Below are positions 19,526-28,872 of a DNA stretch of 64,000 nucleotides, one piece after another. Each line of letters starts with the position of its first letter. Positions within the stretch are counted from its first letter, which is position 1. The notes below the pieces were generated by a model. The model was not told the DNA's origin. It ran no database searches and saw nothing but the letters and a program-made list of their open reading frames with translations. A program made the position numbers and the translations under genes. Source of the DNA: Bacteroides sp. (lineage in GTDB: Bacteria > Bacteroidota > Bacteroidia > Bacteroidales > Bacteroidaceae); NCBI RefSeq assembly GCF_028690125.1, contig NZ_JAQVBV010000002.1, forward strand, positions 62,001 through 126,000, given 5' to 3'.

Positions 19526-21868
19526 TCAGATTCCCCAATTCATATTAGGTTGATCGCCCATATATAGTTCCAGAGTTCCTCCTGTTGCAATATCAGTGAA
19601 ATCCAGATAACATTTATTATATTCTTTGCCGTTTAGTAGAGCTTTTTGTATATAGATATTATTTGCATTGTTATTGTGGGTGATTACCGTAAAGGTCTTT
19701 CCCTGATAATAATCAGGATCGAGACGGAATTCTACTTTACTGAAAACCGGACTTGTTATTTCCATCCGCGTATCACCCGGACAGGAAGGATGAATGCCGG
19801 AAGCCGACAAAATATACCAAGCTGACATTTGACCTACATCTTCGTTACCAACAATACCTTCTACTTTATTGGCATAAGCCTTCTCGCAAGTATAACGTGT
19901 CCACTTTTGTGTAAGCCAAGGCACATTAAGCCGATTGAAAAGAAAAGGAACAAAATGAACCGGCTCATTCGCATGATTAAAATACTTGTTCCAAAGCATA
20001 TTGGACGGTGTCTTATTAAAGAAATCAGTCAGATCAGCAATTACCTTGTCTCTTCCTCCCATCAATTCGACCATTCCCTGAACATCATGCGGCACAAACC
20101 AACCTTGCTGATAGGCATTTGCCTCGATACAACCATACCATTCTTTAGTACGCGCATCTTCCGGCCATGCCACCCATGTACCGTCTGCATTACGCGGACG
20201 GAACCATCCTTTCTCTTTATCAAAGACATTATGATAAGCTTGTCCTTTTTCATGAAAACGTTTGGAATCTTCTTCTTTTCCCAAAGCTTTAGCCAATTGA
20301 GAAACACACCAGTCAGTATAAGCATATTCCAAAGTATGTGAGATACTCAATGATTCAGGAGAATAGCCTAACAAATCATTCCCAAATTTACGCGAAGTAT
20401 TGACTGCATATTGATAAGCTTTTTCTGCGTCATAAGTTCGGATTCCTTTTAAATAAGCGTCAGCCAATACAGACAGTGCAGGATTTCCCAACATACAGCC
20501 GGAATATGAATTCAGAAACTCCCAACGCTCATAATATTCACGCCCGCTCTGATCTGCCATCGTTATCAATGAATTCAACTGATCACTTACCAGACGAGGG
20601 TTAATAATTGTTTGCAAAGGGAATTGACTGCGGAATACATCCCAACCGCTAAATATGGTACGCTTGGTAAACTTACCGTCACTCGTATATACCTTCTTAT
20701 CTCCGCCAACATAGCGTCCGTCTACATCCGTATAGATACGGGGGTCTATCATTGTATGATACAGAGCTGTATAGAAAACGGCTTTCTCATCTTCGGTTCC
20801 ACCGGATATCTTTATGCGGCTAAGTTCTTTATTCCACAAAACATCTGCTTCCCGTCGCACTTGTTCAAAATTTTTAGAAGCTATTTCCTGCTTGAAGTTA
20901 TTGGCAGCACCTTCCATATCGACAAAAGAAATACCTACTTTCAATTCTACGTTTTCCCCTTCTTTAGTGGGAAATTCAGTAAAGAATCCAAGGTGCTTAC
21001 CTTCCAATTCTTTTTTATCACGGATCACGGGAGATTCGGATACGCGAGTAAGATAAGGGATGCTTACCACTTCGTCGCGTTTACGTACCCAGTCATCGGG
21101 TATATCGGCACTCCAAAAGCCGTAATTGCTGATAGGCTTATCGAACCGAGCATAATAGTAAACAGTATAATCGGCATTTCCTTCGCCGTTTCCCCATCCA
21201 CCACCGTCAGGCGTACACTTCATCCAACCTTGAATGGTATAATCATCTACTACTTTAATATATTGAGCAATAGATGTCCCCCCTACTCTACGCGCCAAAT
21301 CAATTTGTATGCGTGATTGTTCGTTAGCAGGAAAAGTAAACCGTAAAATCCCGCAATGAGGAGTTGCACTACTCTCCGCTTTTATTTTATAATCTGTCAG
21401 TTCGACAGAATAGTATCCGGCTTTAGCTGTTTCTGTAGCTTTATTATAAGCAGAACGATAGCCTTTAATACTACCATCTTCTTTACCCGCTATTTTCTGT
21501 AATTCACCGGTTGTCGGCATCACAAGAAAATTACCCAGATCACCGCCCCAGCCAACTCCACTCATCTGTGTAAAGGCGAATCCTTCAATCGTTTTATGTT
21601 CATCACTATATCCTGATCCATTATCACCACCAGTTATTGTGTTGGGACTAACCTGAACCATCCCATAAGGAGTGGTAACACCTGGAAAAGTCTTACCTAA
21701 TCCATGATAAACACCCGCAGCTCCAACACTAGTACTGGCTCCAATAAATGGATTCACATAGTCAGTAGGAGTAAAATCAGTTGTCACCTTATTTACAGAC
21801 GAACATGATATCATCCATAGAAAGGAGCAAGCGACCAGAAGATTTGTAGTAATTTTACACATACACAC
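19526..21868 (-). CDS. GH92 alpha-1,2-mannosidase-like
   Basis: 'VNPFIGASTSVGAAGVYHGLGKTFPGVTTPYGMVQVSPNT', 'TIFSGWDVFRSQFPL', 'GNEDVGQMSAWYILSASGIHPSCPG' are GH92 hallmarks. Confidence 0.95.
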   Translation of the reverse strand: MCMCKITTNLLVACSFLWMISCSSVNKVTTDFTPTDYVNPFIGASTSVGAAGVYHGLGKTFPGVTTPYGMVQVSPNTITGGDNGSGYSDEHKTIEGFAFTQMSGVGWGGDLGNFLVMPTTGELQKIAGKEDGSIKGYRSAYNKATETAKAGYYSVELTDYKIKAESSATPHCGILRFTFPANEQSRIQIDLARRVGGTSIAQYIKVVDDYTIQGWMKCTPDGGGWGNGEGNADYTVYYYARFDKPISNYGFWSADIPDDWVRKRDEVVSIPYLTRVSESPVIRDKKELEGKHLGFFTEFPTKEGENVELKVGISFVDMEGAANNFKQEIASKNFEQVRREADVLWNKELSRIKISGGTEDEKAVFYTALYHTMIDPRIYTDVDGRYVGGDKKVYTSDGKFTKRTIFSGWDVFRSQFPLQTIINPRLVSDQLNSLITMADQSGREYYERWEFLNSYSGCMLGNPALSVLADAYLKGIRTYDAEKAYQYAVNTSRKFGNDLLGYSPESLSISHTLEYAYTDWCVSQLAKALGKEEDSKRFHEKGQAYHNVFDKEKGWFRPRNADGTWVAWPEDARTKEWYGCIEANAYQQGWFVPHDVQGMVELMGGRDKVIADLTDFFNKTPSNMLWNKYFNHANEPVHFVPFLFNRLNVPWLTQKWTRYTCEKAYANKVEGIVGNEDVGQMSAWYILSASGIHPSCPGDTRMEITSPVFSKVEFRLDPDYYQGKTFTVITHNNNANNIYIQKALLNGKEYNKCYLDFTDIATGGTLELYMGDQPNMNWGI

Positions 21869-21895
21869 AATTACGATTTTCTATATTTCAAATAT

Positions 21896-24457
21896 TTAAT
21901 TTATGCTCAAAAAGAAAGTCCTGATACCAAAGCGAGGCATTGAAACACTGATTTCGGATTTCCCGTTGCGTGTACTTATCTTCTTTCTTTCAATACATCT
22001 TCCATTCAAATCGACTTCTTCAACACCGGATAATGGCATAGTAAATGTGATTTTCCGAGAAGCATTATCGCCTTCCGCATTAAACAGACGCATCATTATC
22101 TTTCCATTTTGTAGGTTAGCAGCACTTAATTGATAACCGGTATCCTGTAAATCAATGAAAGTTTTCGATTCCAAATTTGCGGAAGAATGAAAAGCGGATA
22201 ACAACGGCTCATTCCAACAGTCACTATTAGCAGAGATCGAGGCTTCATCCCATTTTCCGCGATGAGGAATAATGGCATAGTTGATTTTCATAGGTTGGGT
22301 AATCTTATAATCAGGTCCCCAAAGCCCCCCACCGGAATATTGCGCAGTCAATCCTAACGGGTAATCTTCTCCGTAAGAATATGAGGTGGTATGATCTGAT
22401 AATAACGCCAACGCATAATCTCCTTTCTGCTCTGCCAGATCTACCCAATTAAGAATGATATTGTGCTTGATCTGGTCCCAGGAATTAAAGAAAGTGTTGT
22501 CCAACTTGCTTTCACAAACGTCAAACGGAGCATTCTTATAGACACGGGGAGAGTGAAGGTCTACCGGAAATAATACGCTTAGTTTAAACCGGTCATCACA
22601 ATAAGCCCTGCGATTATCACGCCAGCTCTTTTCTTCGTACTCTCCGATACCTACGTTCTTCTTCCAATGAACGGTAAGATCAAAGTCAATCCGTTTTTGT
22701 CCACGAACAAGAGTAATGATCTGCGTAAAAGGATGTGTGGCGATTTCACCCTCTACCTGTAGTTTAGTTTCGTAATCATTATCACTCAATATAGTCATCC
22801 GGGCAGGAGCTTCCGTAGAAGAATGGAATTTACCTTCTTCATAAAAATATCCCCTCAATTCACCTAATGAATATTCTCCTTTACCTTTGGCAAACTCTTT
22901 ATTCCCTTCTTTCTTATCAATCAAACTTTTAATAATTCCTCCCTTCGATAAATCAAAAATGATCTTATACATATCATTTTCAACCACATATTCCTGTCCG
23001 TCTACTTTTCTATCTCCTTTATTTCCTGAAAACATTCTTTTACCGGATTTGTTTTTCCGAACACGATAGGTGGAGTAACCGAAGGGAGGAACTTTTGCCA
23101 TAAATAACAATTTTACTTCATCTCCTTCTCTTTCTAAAGAGTAACCTATTGATTTCTTTTTCCAATTACAAATTTCTAAATCCGAACCTGTATATTCACG
23201 AGGTAGTACGATACTTACCATTTCATTTCTGGGGGTACCGAGAGTGTTGTAAACTCGTATATAACCTTCGTCAGAAACAATCTTTTTATCCTGAATCTGC
23301 ACCTTTTCATAACTCTGCATAGCCGCCGCTGTTATTCCGTCTGCAATTCCATTCGTACAGTCCGTCCAACGCTTAATTGCATCTGCCCATGTTCCCTTTT
23401 TGTCCAGCCCATTATAAGGTACAATCCATGAATCGTGGTGTTGAGAGAGCATCAAAGTACGCCATGCTTCATCCAAATCTGCTTGAATATAACTATACTT
23501 ATTGTCCAAATGAGCCATTACGGATACTTTTTCAGCCATTACAATTTTATTCTCTGATGTACGGACTTCCCGCGCTATTCTTTGCAGCACCTGGCTCCCC
23601 CACATCAGATTCACCCGCATATCTTCTTGCGAAAAATGCCAATTGTCATCGGTTTTACCCGTGGAGATATTTTCAATATAGTCTCTCCACCTTACATATA
23701 TAGAGTTATTTTTTGTATTGTCTCCGCTTCCTAGCCATGGACCATTCTTCCAACCTGCATCCTGATAGCACATACCTACCGGATGCTTGATCCCGGCATC
23801 TCTACAATCTTTTAAATAAGAGATCTCGTTACACCAGGCAGTCGTCTGCCAGGTAGAATTCTCTTCCAGTTTCTCACAGGCATATCGAGGAACGGTCAGT
23901 ATGGAGGTTCCATCTTGGCCAACCCAGTTTACTAGTTCTCCACCATAAGCACTAGTATATCCTCCCCAACAAGTATTCGGACATTTTAATACTGCATACT
24001 TAAAGCCAAACTGCTTAAGTATCTGAGGCAAGCAGCTTGTGAAACAAGGTTCTTCCACCGAATAAGTAACAAAATCGACTTCCGGAAAATGCTTGTTTAT
24101 CTTGTTAATACCATATTGAAACTGTCGTATTATGCTTTCTCCGGATATATTGTAGCAATAGGGTTGCGCATAAGTGGGATTGGTAAACTCCACCTGTTTA
24201 CTTGTAGCTATATGTTTAAAACGAGCATATGCCTCAGGAGTCCTTACCTGCACCGTATCCCAGGTTTCAGGTTCTATCTCCAAGCCTATTCTCCATTCCG
24301 GATGACGGGATAATTGATCGACTATAAATTGCGTCTTCCATTCTACAGGATAATGACCATAAATTCCCCCATGATATCCATCCGCAAAATAAACTTGCTG
24401 TGAATGAACATAGGTACAAAACAATCCTGCTAATAATATAATATAAAACTTGTTCAT
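21896..24457 (-). CDS. Divergent GH38-like alpha-mannosidase
   Basis: 'HPEWRIGLEIEPETWDTV', 'LMLSQHHDSWIVPYNG', beta-sandwich C-terminus; signal peptide. Canonical HxHxD start motif not seen. Confidence 0.7.
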   Translation of the reverse strand: MNKFYIILLAGLFCTYVHSQQVYFADGYHGGIYGHYPVEWKTQFIVDQLSRHPEWRIGLEIEPETWDTVQVRTPEAYARFKHIATSKQVEFTNPTYAQPYCYNISGESIIRQFQYGINKINKHFPEVDFVTYSVEEPCFTSCLPQILKQFGFKYAVLKCPNTCWGGYTSAYGGELVNWVGQDGTSILTVPRYACEKLEENSTWQTTAWCNEISYLKDCRDAGIKHPVGMCYQDAGWKNGPWLGSGDNTKNNSIYVRWRDYIENISTGKTDDNWHFSQEDMRVNLMWGSQVLQRIAREVRTSENKIVMAEKVSVMAHLDNKYSYIQADLDEAWRTLMLSQHHDSWIVPYNGLDKKGTWADAIKRWTDCTNGIADGITAAAMQSYEKVQIQDKKIVSDEGYIRVYNTLGTPRNEMVSIVLPREYTGSDLEICNWKKKSIGYSLEREGDEVKLLFMAKVPPFGYSTYRVRKNKSGKRMFSGNKGDRKVDGQEYVVENDMYKIIFDLSKGGIIKSLIDKKEGNKEFAKGKGEYSLGELRGYFYEEGKFHSSTEAPARMTILSDNDYETKLQVEGEIATHPFTQIITLVRGQKRIDFDLTVHWKKNVGIGEYEEKSWRDNRRAYCDDRFKLSVLFPVDLHSPRVYKNAPFDVCESKLDNTFFNSWDQIKHNIILNWVDLAEQKGDYALALLSDHTTSYSYGEDYPLGLTAQYSGGGLWGPDYKITQPMKINYAIIPHRGKWDEASISANSDCWNEPLLSAFHSSANLESKTFIDLQDTGYQLSAANLQNGKIMMRLFNAEGDNASRKITFTMPLSGVEEVDLNGRCIERKKISTRNGKSEISVSMPRFGIRTFFLSIN

Positions 24458-24472
24458 GGTATTTTAATCAGG

Positions 24473-24697
24473 CTATGTATTTCTGCGTTCCTCTTTATCA
24501 CGCATAAATTCAGATAATTTTCGCTGAGCAAGTTCTTCATCACCTTCCAAAAGTATCCAATCTAAGAGTGACACCATATTCTGATTCTTAAGAAACTCTT
24601 CTCGCAATTCTTCATTCCCATTAATCTCAGATAACATTGCTTGCTTCTCTTCAAGAGAAAGCTCATCTGTGAAATATTTAGTTAGATCCATTCCCAT
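24473..24697 (-). CDS. 74-aa mini anti-sigma-like protein (resembles the cytoplasmic N-terminal domain of FecR anti-sigma factors, no TM segment)
   Basis: 'LTKYFTDELSLEEKQAMLSEINGNEELREEFLKNQNMVSLLDWI' resembles FecR-N sigma-binding helices; adjacent to ECF sigma gene; ends in a stop 15 nt before GH38 start. Confidence 0.55.
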   Translation of the reverse strand: MGMDLTKYFTDELSLEEKQAMLSEINGNEELREEFLKNQNMVSLLDWILLEGDEELAQRKLSEFMRDKEERRNT

Positions 24698-24774
24698 TCT
24701 TAATCTTCCTTTTTATCAAAGAACGATTATCACAGGAAATACCCCTAAAAACAACTAATAATTTTCCAAAAAAA

Positions 24775-25299
24775 TTATGCGGCAAGACATATTCTCAGTT
24801 TTCCCCTTAACTTTTTCAACGCTATACTCATCTGGCACTCAACCGTATTTACCGAAATACCCAGACGTTCGGAGATTTCCCGATATTTTAATCCTTCCAC
24901 ACGGCTCAACATAAATATATCACGGCATCGTTTCGGCAAACTATTAACTGCCTTACGAACTAAAACTTCGGTTTCATTGCTCTCTGAAATATTGCATACA
25001 TCGAAACGATCTAAAGATTGCAATTTCAAATTTAGTTCTATTTCAAAAGAAGTTTGTATATGTTCAATGTACCTCTGTTCAAAGGCTTTGTGTTTCAAGT
25101 GATCCAGACATCTGTTTCTCACAAGTCTGAAAAGATAAGCATTCATGTTTTCTATAAGATCTATTGAACCTCGTTTCTCCCACATATCAGTAAAGACATC
25201 TTGAGTTATATTTTCTGCATCTTCTTCCAAGATCACATATTCTCTTGCAAACCGAACCAGTTTAGAATAATAAGTAATATACATTTCAGAAAATTCCAT
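24775..25299 (-). CDS. ECF RNA polymerase sigma-70 factor
   Basis: Region 2 'AENITQDVFTDMWEKRGSIDLIENMNAYLFRLVRNRCLDHLKH', region 4 'LPKRCRDIFMLSRVEGLKYREISERLGISVNTVECQMSIALKKLR'. Confidence 0.95.
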   Translation of the reverse strand: MEFSEMYITYYSKLVRFAREYVILEEDAENITQDVFTDMWEKRGSIDLIENMNAYLFRLVRNRCLDHLKHKAFEQRYIEHIQTSFEIELNLKLQSLDRFDVCNISESNETEVLVRKAVNSLPKRCRDIFMLSRVEGLKYREISERLGISVNTVECQMSIALKKLRGKLRICLAA

Positions 25300-25350
25300 A
25301 TTTGTTTTTCATTTAGATTAAGCACTCAATTACCAAAAATCTTATGCTGC

Positions 25351-25358
25351 AAATATAG
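25351..25358 (-). promoter_or_regulatory. Putative Bacteroides -7 element (TATATTTG) upstream of the ECF sigma gene
   Basis: Minus strand reads TATATTTGCAG, 52 nt from start codon; -33 element not clear. Confidence 0.35.
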
Positions 25359-25497
25359 AAATGGAAAAAGCATATTTCTTATGCGTGGTAGGCTTTAAAG
25401 TAGATGATTTTACATCTTCATATTACTTAAACATTTATTAAACAGATAAATACATAAAATCATTTAAAACAGTTTGGTAAACTAGATAGAATTACTT

Positions 25498-27096
25498 TTA
25501 AGACAGAGAACCTAGCTTTTTGACCTCTTCTTCGAAATGATTTCCTTCAAGAATAGACATTCTCTTCACCTTGCTCTTATAATTATAAATCGTCTGGACA
25601 GAATAATGCAGAAACACAGCAATCTGTGCGACGTCTGTAATTCCCAATCTCATCAAAGCAAAAATACGCAATTCAGTGTTCAATCGTTCTTTTTCCGGTT
25701 GATATTGTTCTTCCGGTATGAGAAGAGCATTAAATTCCTCAACAAAGTTTGGATACAACTTCAAAAAGGCCTTATCAAAATTAAGATATAGTTCTTCAAG
25801 CTCTTTTTCGAAAGGACGGGAAGAAGTTTTATGTAATTCATCAATCTGTCCGGTTTTTATTTTCCGATTGACATTCTTTCTATATTCATCAAGCTTATTT
25901 ATGTAAACGGCACATTGATTCATAAAGTACCCAATATACTTCTCCTTAATCAAGTTAGCCTCATCCAGATTTCTATTCAAATCGACCAACTCCTCATTCA
26001 TCGCTTTAAGATTCTTTCTAGCTTTTGAAACTGCCTTCGTCTGTTTATAAGTGAAATATAGAGTGATGGCAAGAGCAACTGCAAACAAACTGACCAATAA
26101 AATATAAAAACGAAGATTTTGTTTCTGTTGTTCCAACCGATATAGATAAGTATTCTCTATAATAGGATGAATACGGGCAATCACAGTATTCTTAAAACGG
26201 GAATTATAGAAAATAGCATCATCTAAAGCTACTTTTATATAATTGTAAGCTCTATTTATATCTCCTTTATGATAAAGTTTTACCGCCAAACTTAATAATG
26301 CCTCATTCTCCTTTACAGCCAATTTTGTATCTGTTATGGCAGCTAAAATCAAATACTTCTCTTCCACATCAAGATTACCAATTAATCGGTTGGCACTTGA
26401 AAGCCCCATAGACATCATTGCATATCCATGAGTATCCGGTTTTTCTTTATCATAAATTCTGGTTAATATTGGAATGGCTTCTTTCACATGTCCGCTCTCT
26501 TGAAGTTTTATAGCCTTTTCCTTCAAATATTCATCTGATTTTTCATACAGGATACTCATTACTGTATCTCTGTATGCTTCCTTCTTTGCTATATATTCAT
26601 TTGAAAACCTTTCGTCATCAGTATATTTAATCAGGTTTTCATAATACCGGATACTATTCCAGCAATACATAGCTTTCAAATAATCGGGTAGATTATTACA
26701 TTGAATTGATTTATAAATATCATTCGCCTGAACAAAAAGTCCGGATAAAGAGTAAACAAAAGCTAACTGAAGCCTGCTTTCCAACCAATGCTCTTTGTCT
26801 CCAAGACTCTTAGCTATTTCTAAATTCTCCTGTATGTATTGTTCAGCAGAATCGCAAACAAACGTACCATAATGCTGAATAATTTCGGCATTCAAACGAT
26901 ACATATCTACTAAAGTTCCTTGCTGAGTTTTCTTTAATTTCAAATCTTTTATGACAGCCTTTTTTTTATCGGTATAAATCTGACGATCGGATATTACTTT
27001 ATCTAAAACAGTCAATAATGAATCATTCTCATTACCAGCATAGAGACGAAAAAAAGGAGTTGTTAATAATATTATAAACCAAAGTGTGCATTTCAT
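25498..27096 (-). CDS. DUF6377-like membrane protein: periplasmic TPR region, one TM helix, cytoplasmic coiled coil, C-terminal LuxR-like HTH
   Basis: Signal-like N-terminus MKCTLWFIILL, TM 'FYILLVSLFAVALAITLYFTY', HTH-like 'TELRIFALMRLGITDVAQIAVFLHYSVQTIYNYKSKVKRM'; ORF track start is 54 nt upstream. Confidence 0.75.
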   Translation of the reverse strand: MKCTLWFIILLTTPFFRLYAGNENDSLLTVLDKVISDRQIYTDKKKAVIKDLKLKKTQQGTLVDMYRLNAEIIQHYGTFVCDSAEQYIQENLEIAKSLGDKEHWLESRLQLAFVYSLSGLFVQANDIYKSIQCNNLPDYLKAMYCWNSIRYYENLIKYTDDERFSNEYIAKKEAYRDTVMSILYEKSDEYLKEKAIKLQESGHVKEAIPILTRIYDKEKPDTHGYAMMSMGLSSANRLIGNLDVEEKYLILAAITDTKLAVKENEALLSLAVKLYHKGDINRAYNYIKVALDDAIFYNSRFKNTVIARIHPIIENTYLYRLEQQKQNLRFYILLVSLFAVALAITLYFTYKQTKAVSKARKNLKAMNEELVDLNRNLDEANLIKEKYIGYFMNQCAVYINKLDEYRKNVNRKIKTGQIDELHKTSSRPFEKELEELYLNFDKAFLKLYPNFVEEFNALLIPEEQYQPEKERLNTELRIFALMRLGITDVAQIAVFLHYSVQTIYNYKSKVKRMSILEGNHFEEEVKKLGSLS

Positions 27097-27302
27097 ACCA
27101 TATAATCTTAATATTGCAAAAAAATATATTTTCTTTGGGTATTCAATCAAAAAGAGCGTAAATCATTGCTTTTATTACATTCTTTAACTATTACTAAAAA
27201 TATCTTTATATAATAAGAATATATATTTCCAGCAACCATAAGCTAGGGAAAAGTATATTTCGCCACAAGGTACGTTAAAAAAAACTTTTTTGTAACATGG
27301 AG

Positions 27303-27336
27303 TTTGCAAAAAGTCTGAATATTAATTCTATATTTG
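27303..27336 (+). promoter_or_regulatory. Bacteroides sigma-ABfr type promoter
   Basis: TTTG at 27303-27306, 22-nt spacer, TATATTTG at 27329-27336; upstream of the 27356 ORF and nuo operon. Confidence 0.6.
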
Positions 27337-27355
27337 CGGTCATTATAAGAGAAAG

Positions 27356-27733
27356 ATGAAACAAAGCTTAAAATATGGATTACTCTTGGTACTAGCTTTG
27401 CTAATCCACTCTGTCGCCAACGAGAAAGTGGAAAATATGTGCAAAGCGCCCTTCCCGACTTACAGTCAGGAGGAGTGTTATTTATCCCAAGAGTCACCAG
27501 TTGAAAATGCACTTGGACGACTTTTTCATCTCTATTCTATCCAATCATGCGATATGAGCCATGTAGATGTGGTGCACATTCCGGCAGATAAAAGTATTTT
27601 ATTACCCATTACTTATCTCCGTGAACACCAAAAACAAGTAACCACATCTTTTTCTCATCTATCCTACATTCCAAACTATTTTTATGACCCTATAACTCAT
27701 TATATATATGGTCTGAGGAAAATTGTCATTTAG
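27356..27733 (+). CDS. Small secreted/periplasmic hypothetical protein upstream of nuo
   Basis: ATG 20 nt after a good -7 element, signal-like MKQSLKYGLLLVLALLIHSVA; no recognised domain. Confidence 0.45.
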   Translation: MKQSLKYGLLLVLALLIHSVANEKVENMCKAPFPTYSQEECYLSQESPVENALGRLFHLYSIQSCDMSHVDVVHIPADKSILLPITYLREHQKQVTTSFSHLSYIPNYFYDPITHYIYGLRKIVI

Positions 27734-27848
27734 CAGACTACTTTTCACTTATTCGAATTTATCGTTCAGTTTATTTCTTATCCGGTGGGAATAAGAAGTT
27801 TATTGCTTATCTTTTATATAATATTCAATCTAAACAGCTATTGAAGTT

Positions 27849-28199
27849 ATGAATTTTACATTATTAGTTGTTGTTTTACTGACGGCGATTGCTTTTGTTG
27901 GTGTGGTTATAGCCCTTTCACGAGCTATCTCTCCCCGTTCGTATAACATACAAAAGTTCGAAGCCTATGAGTGTGGTATACCGACACGTGGTAAATCATG
28001 GATGCAATTCCGTGTAGGCTATTACTTGTTTGCCATCCTGTTCTTAATGTTCGACGTTGAAACAGCTCTCCTGTTTCCATGGGCAGTGGTCATGCACGAT
28101 TTAGGTCCACAAGGACTTGTCAGTATTCTTTTCTTCTTTATTATTTTGGTTCTGGGACTTGCGTATGCCTGGAGGAAAGGAGCTTTGGAATGGAAATAA
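27849..28199 (+). CDS. nuoA: NADH-quinone oxidoreductase subunit A
   Basis: '[48 protein letters not shown]'. Confidence 0.97.
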   Translation: MNFTLLVVVLLTAIAFVGVVIALSRAISPRSYNIQKFEAYECGIPTRGKSWMQFRVGYYLFAILFLMFDVETALLFPWAVVMHDLGPQGLVSILFFFIILVLGLAYAWRKGALEWK

Positions 28200-28792
28200 C
28201 AAAAAAACCAAAAATAAAATCAATTCCTTATGAGGAGTTCATTGACAATGAATCATTGGAAAAACTGGTCCAAGAACTCAATGCAGGGGGAACAAACGTT
28301 GTTCTCGGAGTTTTGGATGACTTTATCAACTGGGGGCGCAGTAATTCACTTTGGCCGCTTACCTTTGCCACTAGTTGTTGCGGTATCGAATTTATGGCAT
28401 TGGGTGCTGCTCGTTATGATATGGCCCGGTTCGGGTTTGAAGTAGCACGTGCCAGTCCGCGTCAGGCAGACATGATCATGGTTTGTGGAACAATCACTAA
28501 CAAAATGGCTCCGGTATTAAAGCGTCTATATGATCAGATGCCCGATCCGAAATATGTGATTGCAGTAGGAGGCTGTGCCGTGAGTGGCGGACCTTTCAAA
28601 AAATCCTACCATGTAGTGAATGGAGTAGATAAAATTCTCCCAGTAGATGTATTTATCCCCGGATGCCCACCACGTCCCGAAGCTTTCTATTATGGAATGA
28701 TGCAGCTACAACGCAAAGTGAAAATAGAGAAATTCTTTGGTGGAACAAACAGAAAAGAGAAGAAACCTGATTACATAAAAAATGAGGAATGA
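28190..28792 (+). CDS. nuoB: NADH-quinone oxidoreductase subunit B
   Basis: '[48 protein letters not shown]', '[16 protein letters not shown]'; start MEITKKPK at 28190 overlaps nuoA by 10 nt. Confidence 0.97.
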   Translation: MEITKKPKIKSIPYEEFIDNESLEKLVQELNAGGTNVVLGVLDDFINWGRSNSLWPLTFATSCCGIEFMALGAARYDMARFGFEVARASPRQADMIMVCGTITNKMAPVLKRLYDQMPDPKYVIAVGGCAVSGGPFKKSYHVVNGVDKILPVDVFIPGCPPRPEAFYYGMMQLQRKVKIEKFFGGTNRKEKKPDYIKNEE

Positions 28793-28807
28793 AAAATGGA
28801 GAATTTA

Positions 28808-28842
28808 GAATTAACTGCAGTTTCAAAACTGCACTGTAATTC
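28808..28842. repeat. Hairpin in the nuoB-nuoCD intergenic region
   Basis: GAATTAaCTGCAGTTTtcaAAACTGCAcTGTAATTC; nested in outer arms AATGAGGAAT (28781-28790)/ATTCCTCATT (28839-28848). Confidence 0.6.
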
Positions 28843-28872
28843 CTCATTCTACATTCTTAATTTAAAAGATTT

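Noticed and set aside
20612-21316. 234-aa plus-strand ORF antisense to GH92
   Set aside because: Fully inside a confident GH92 gene; no recognisable domain or signal
28079-28189. N-terminal extension of nuoB in the ORF track
   Set aside because: Overlaps nuoA coding sequence in another frame; conserved NuoB begins at MEITKKPK (28190)
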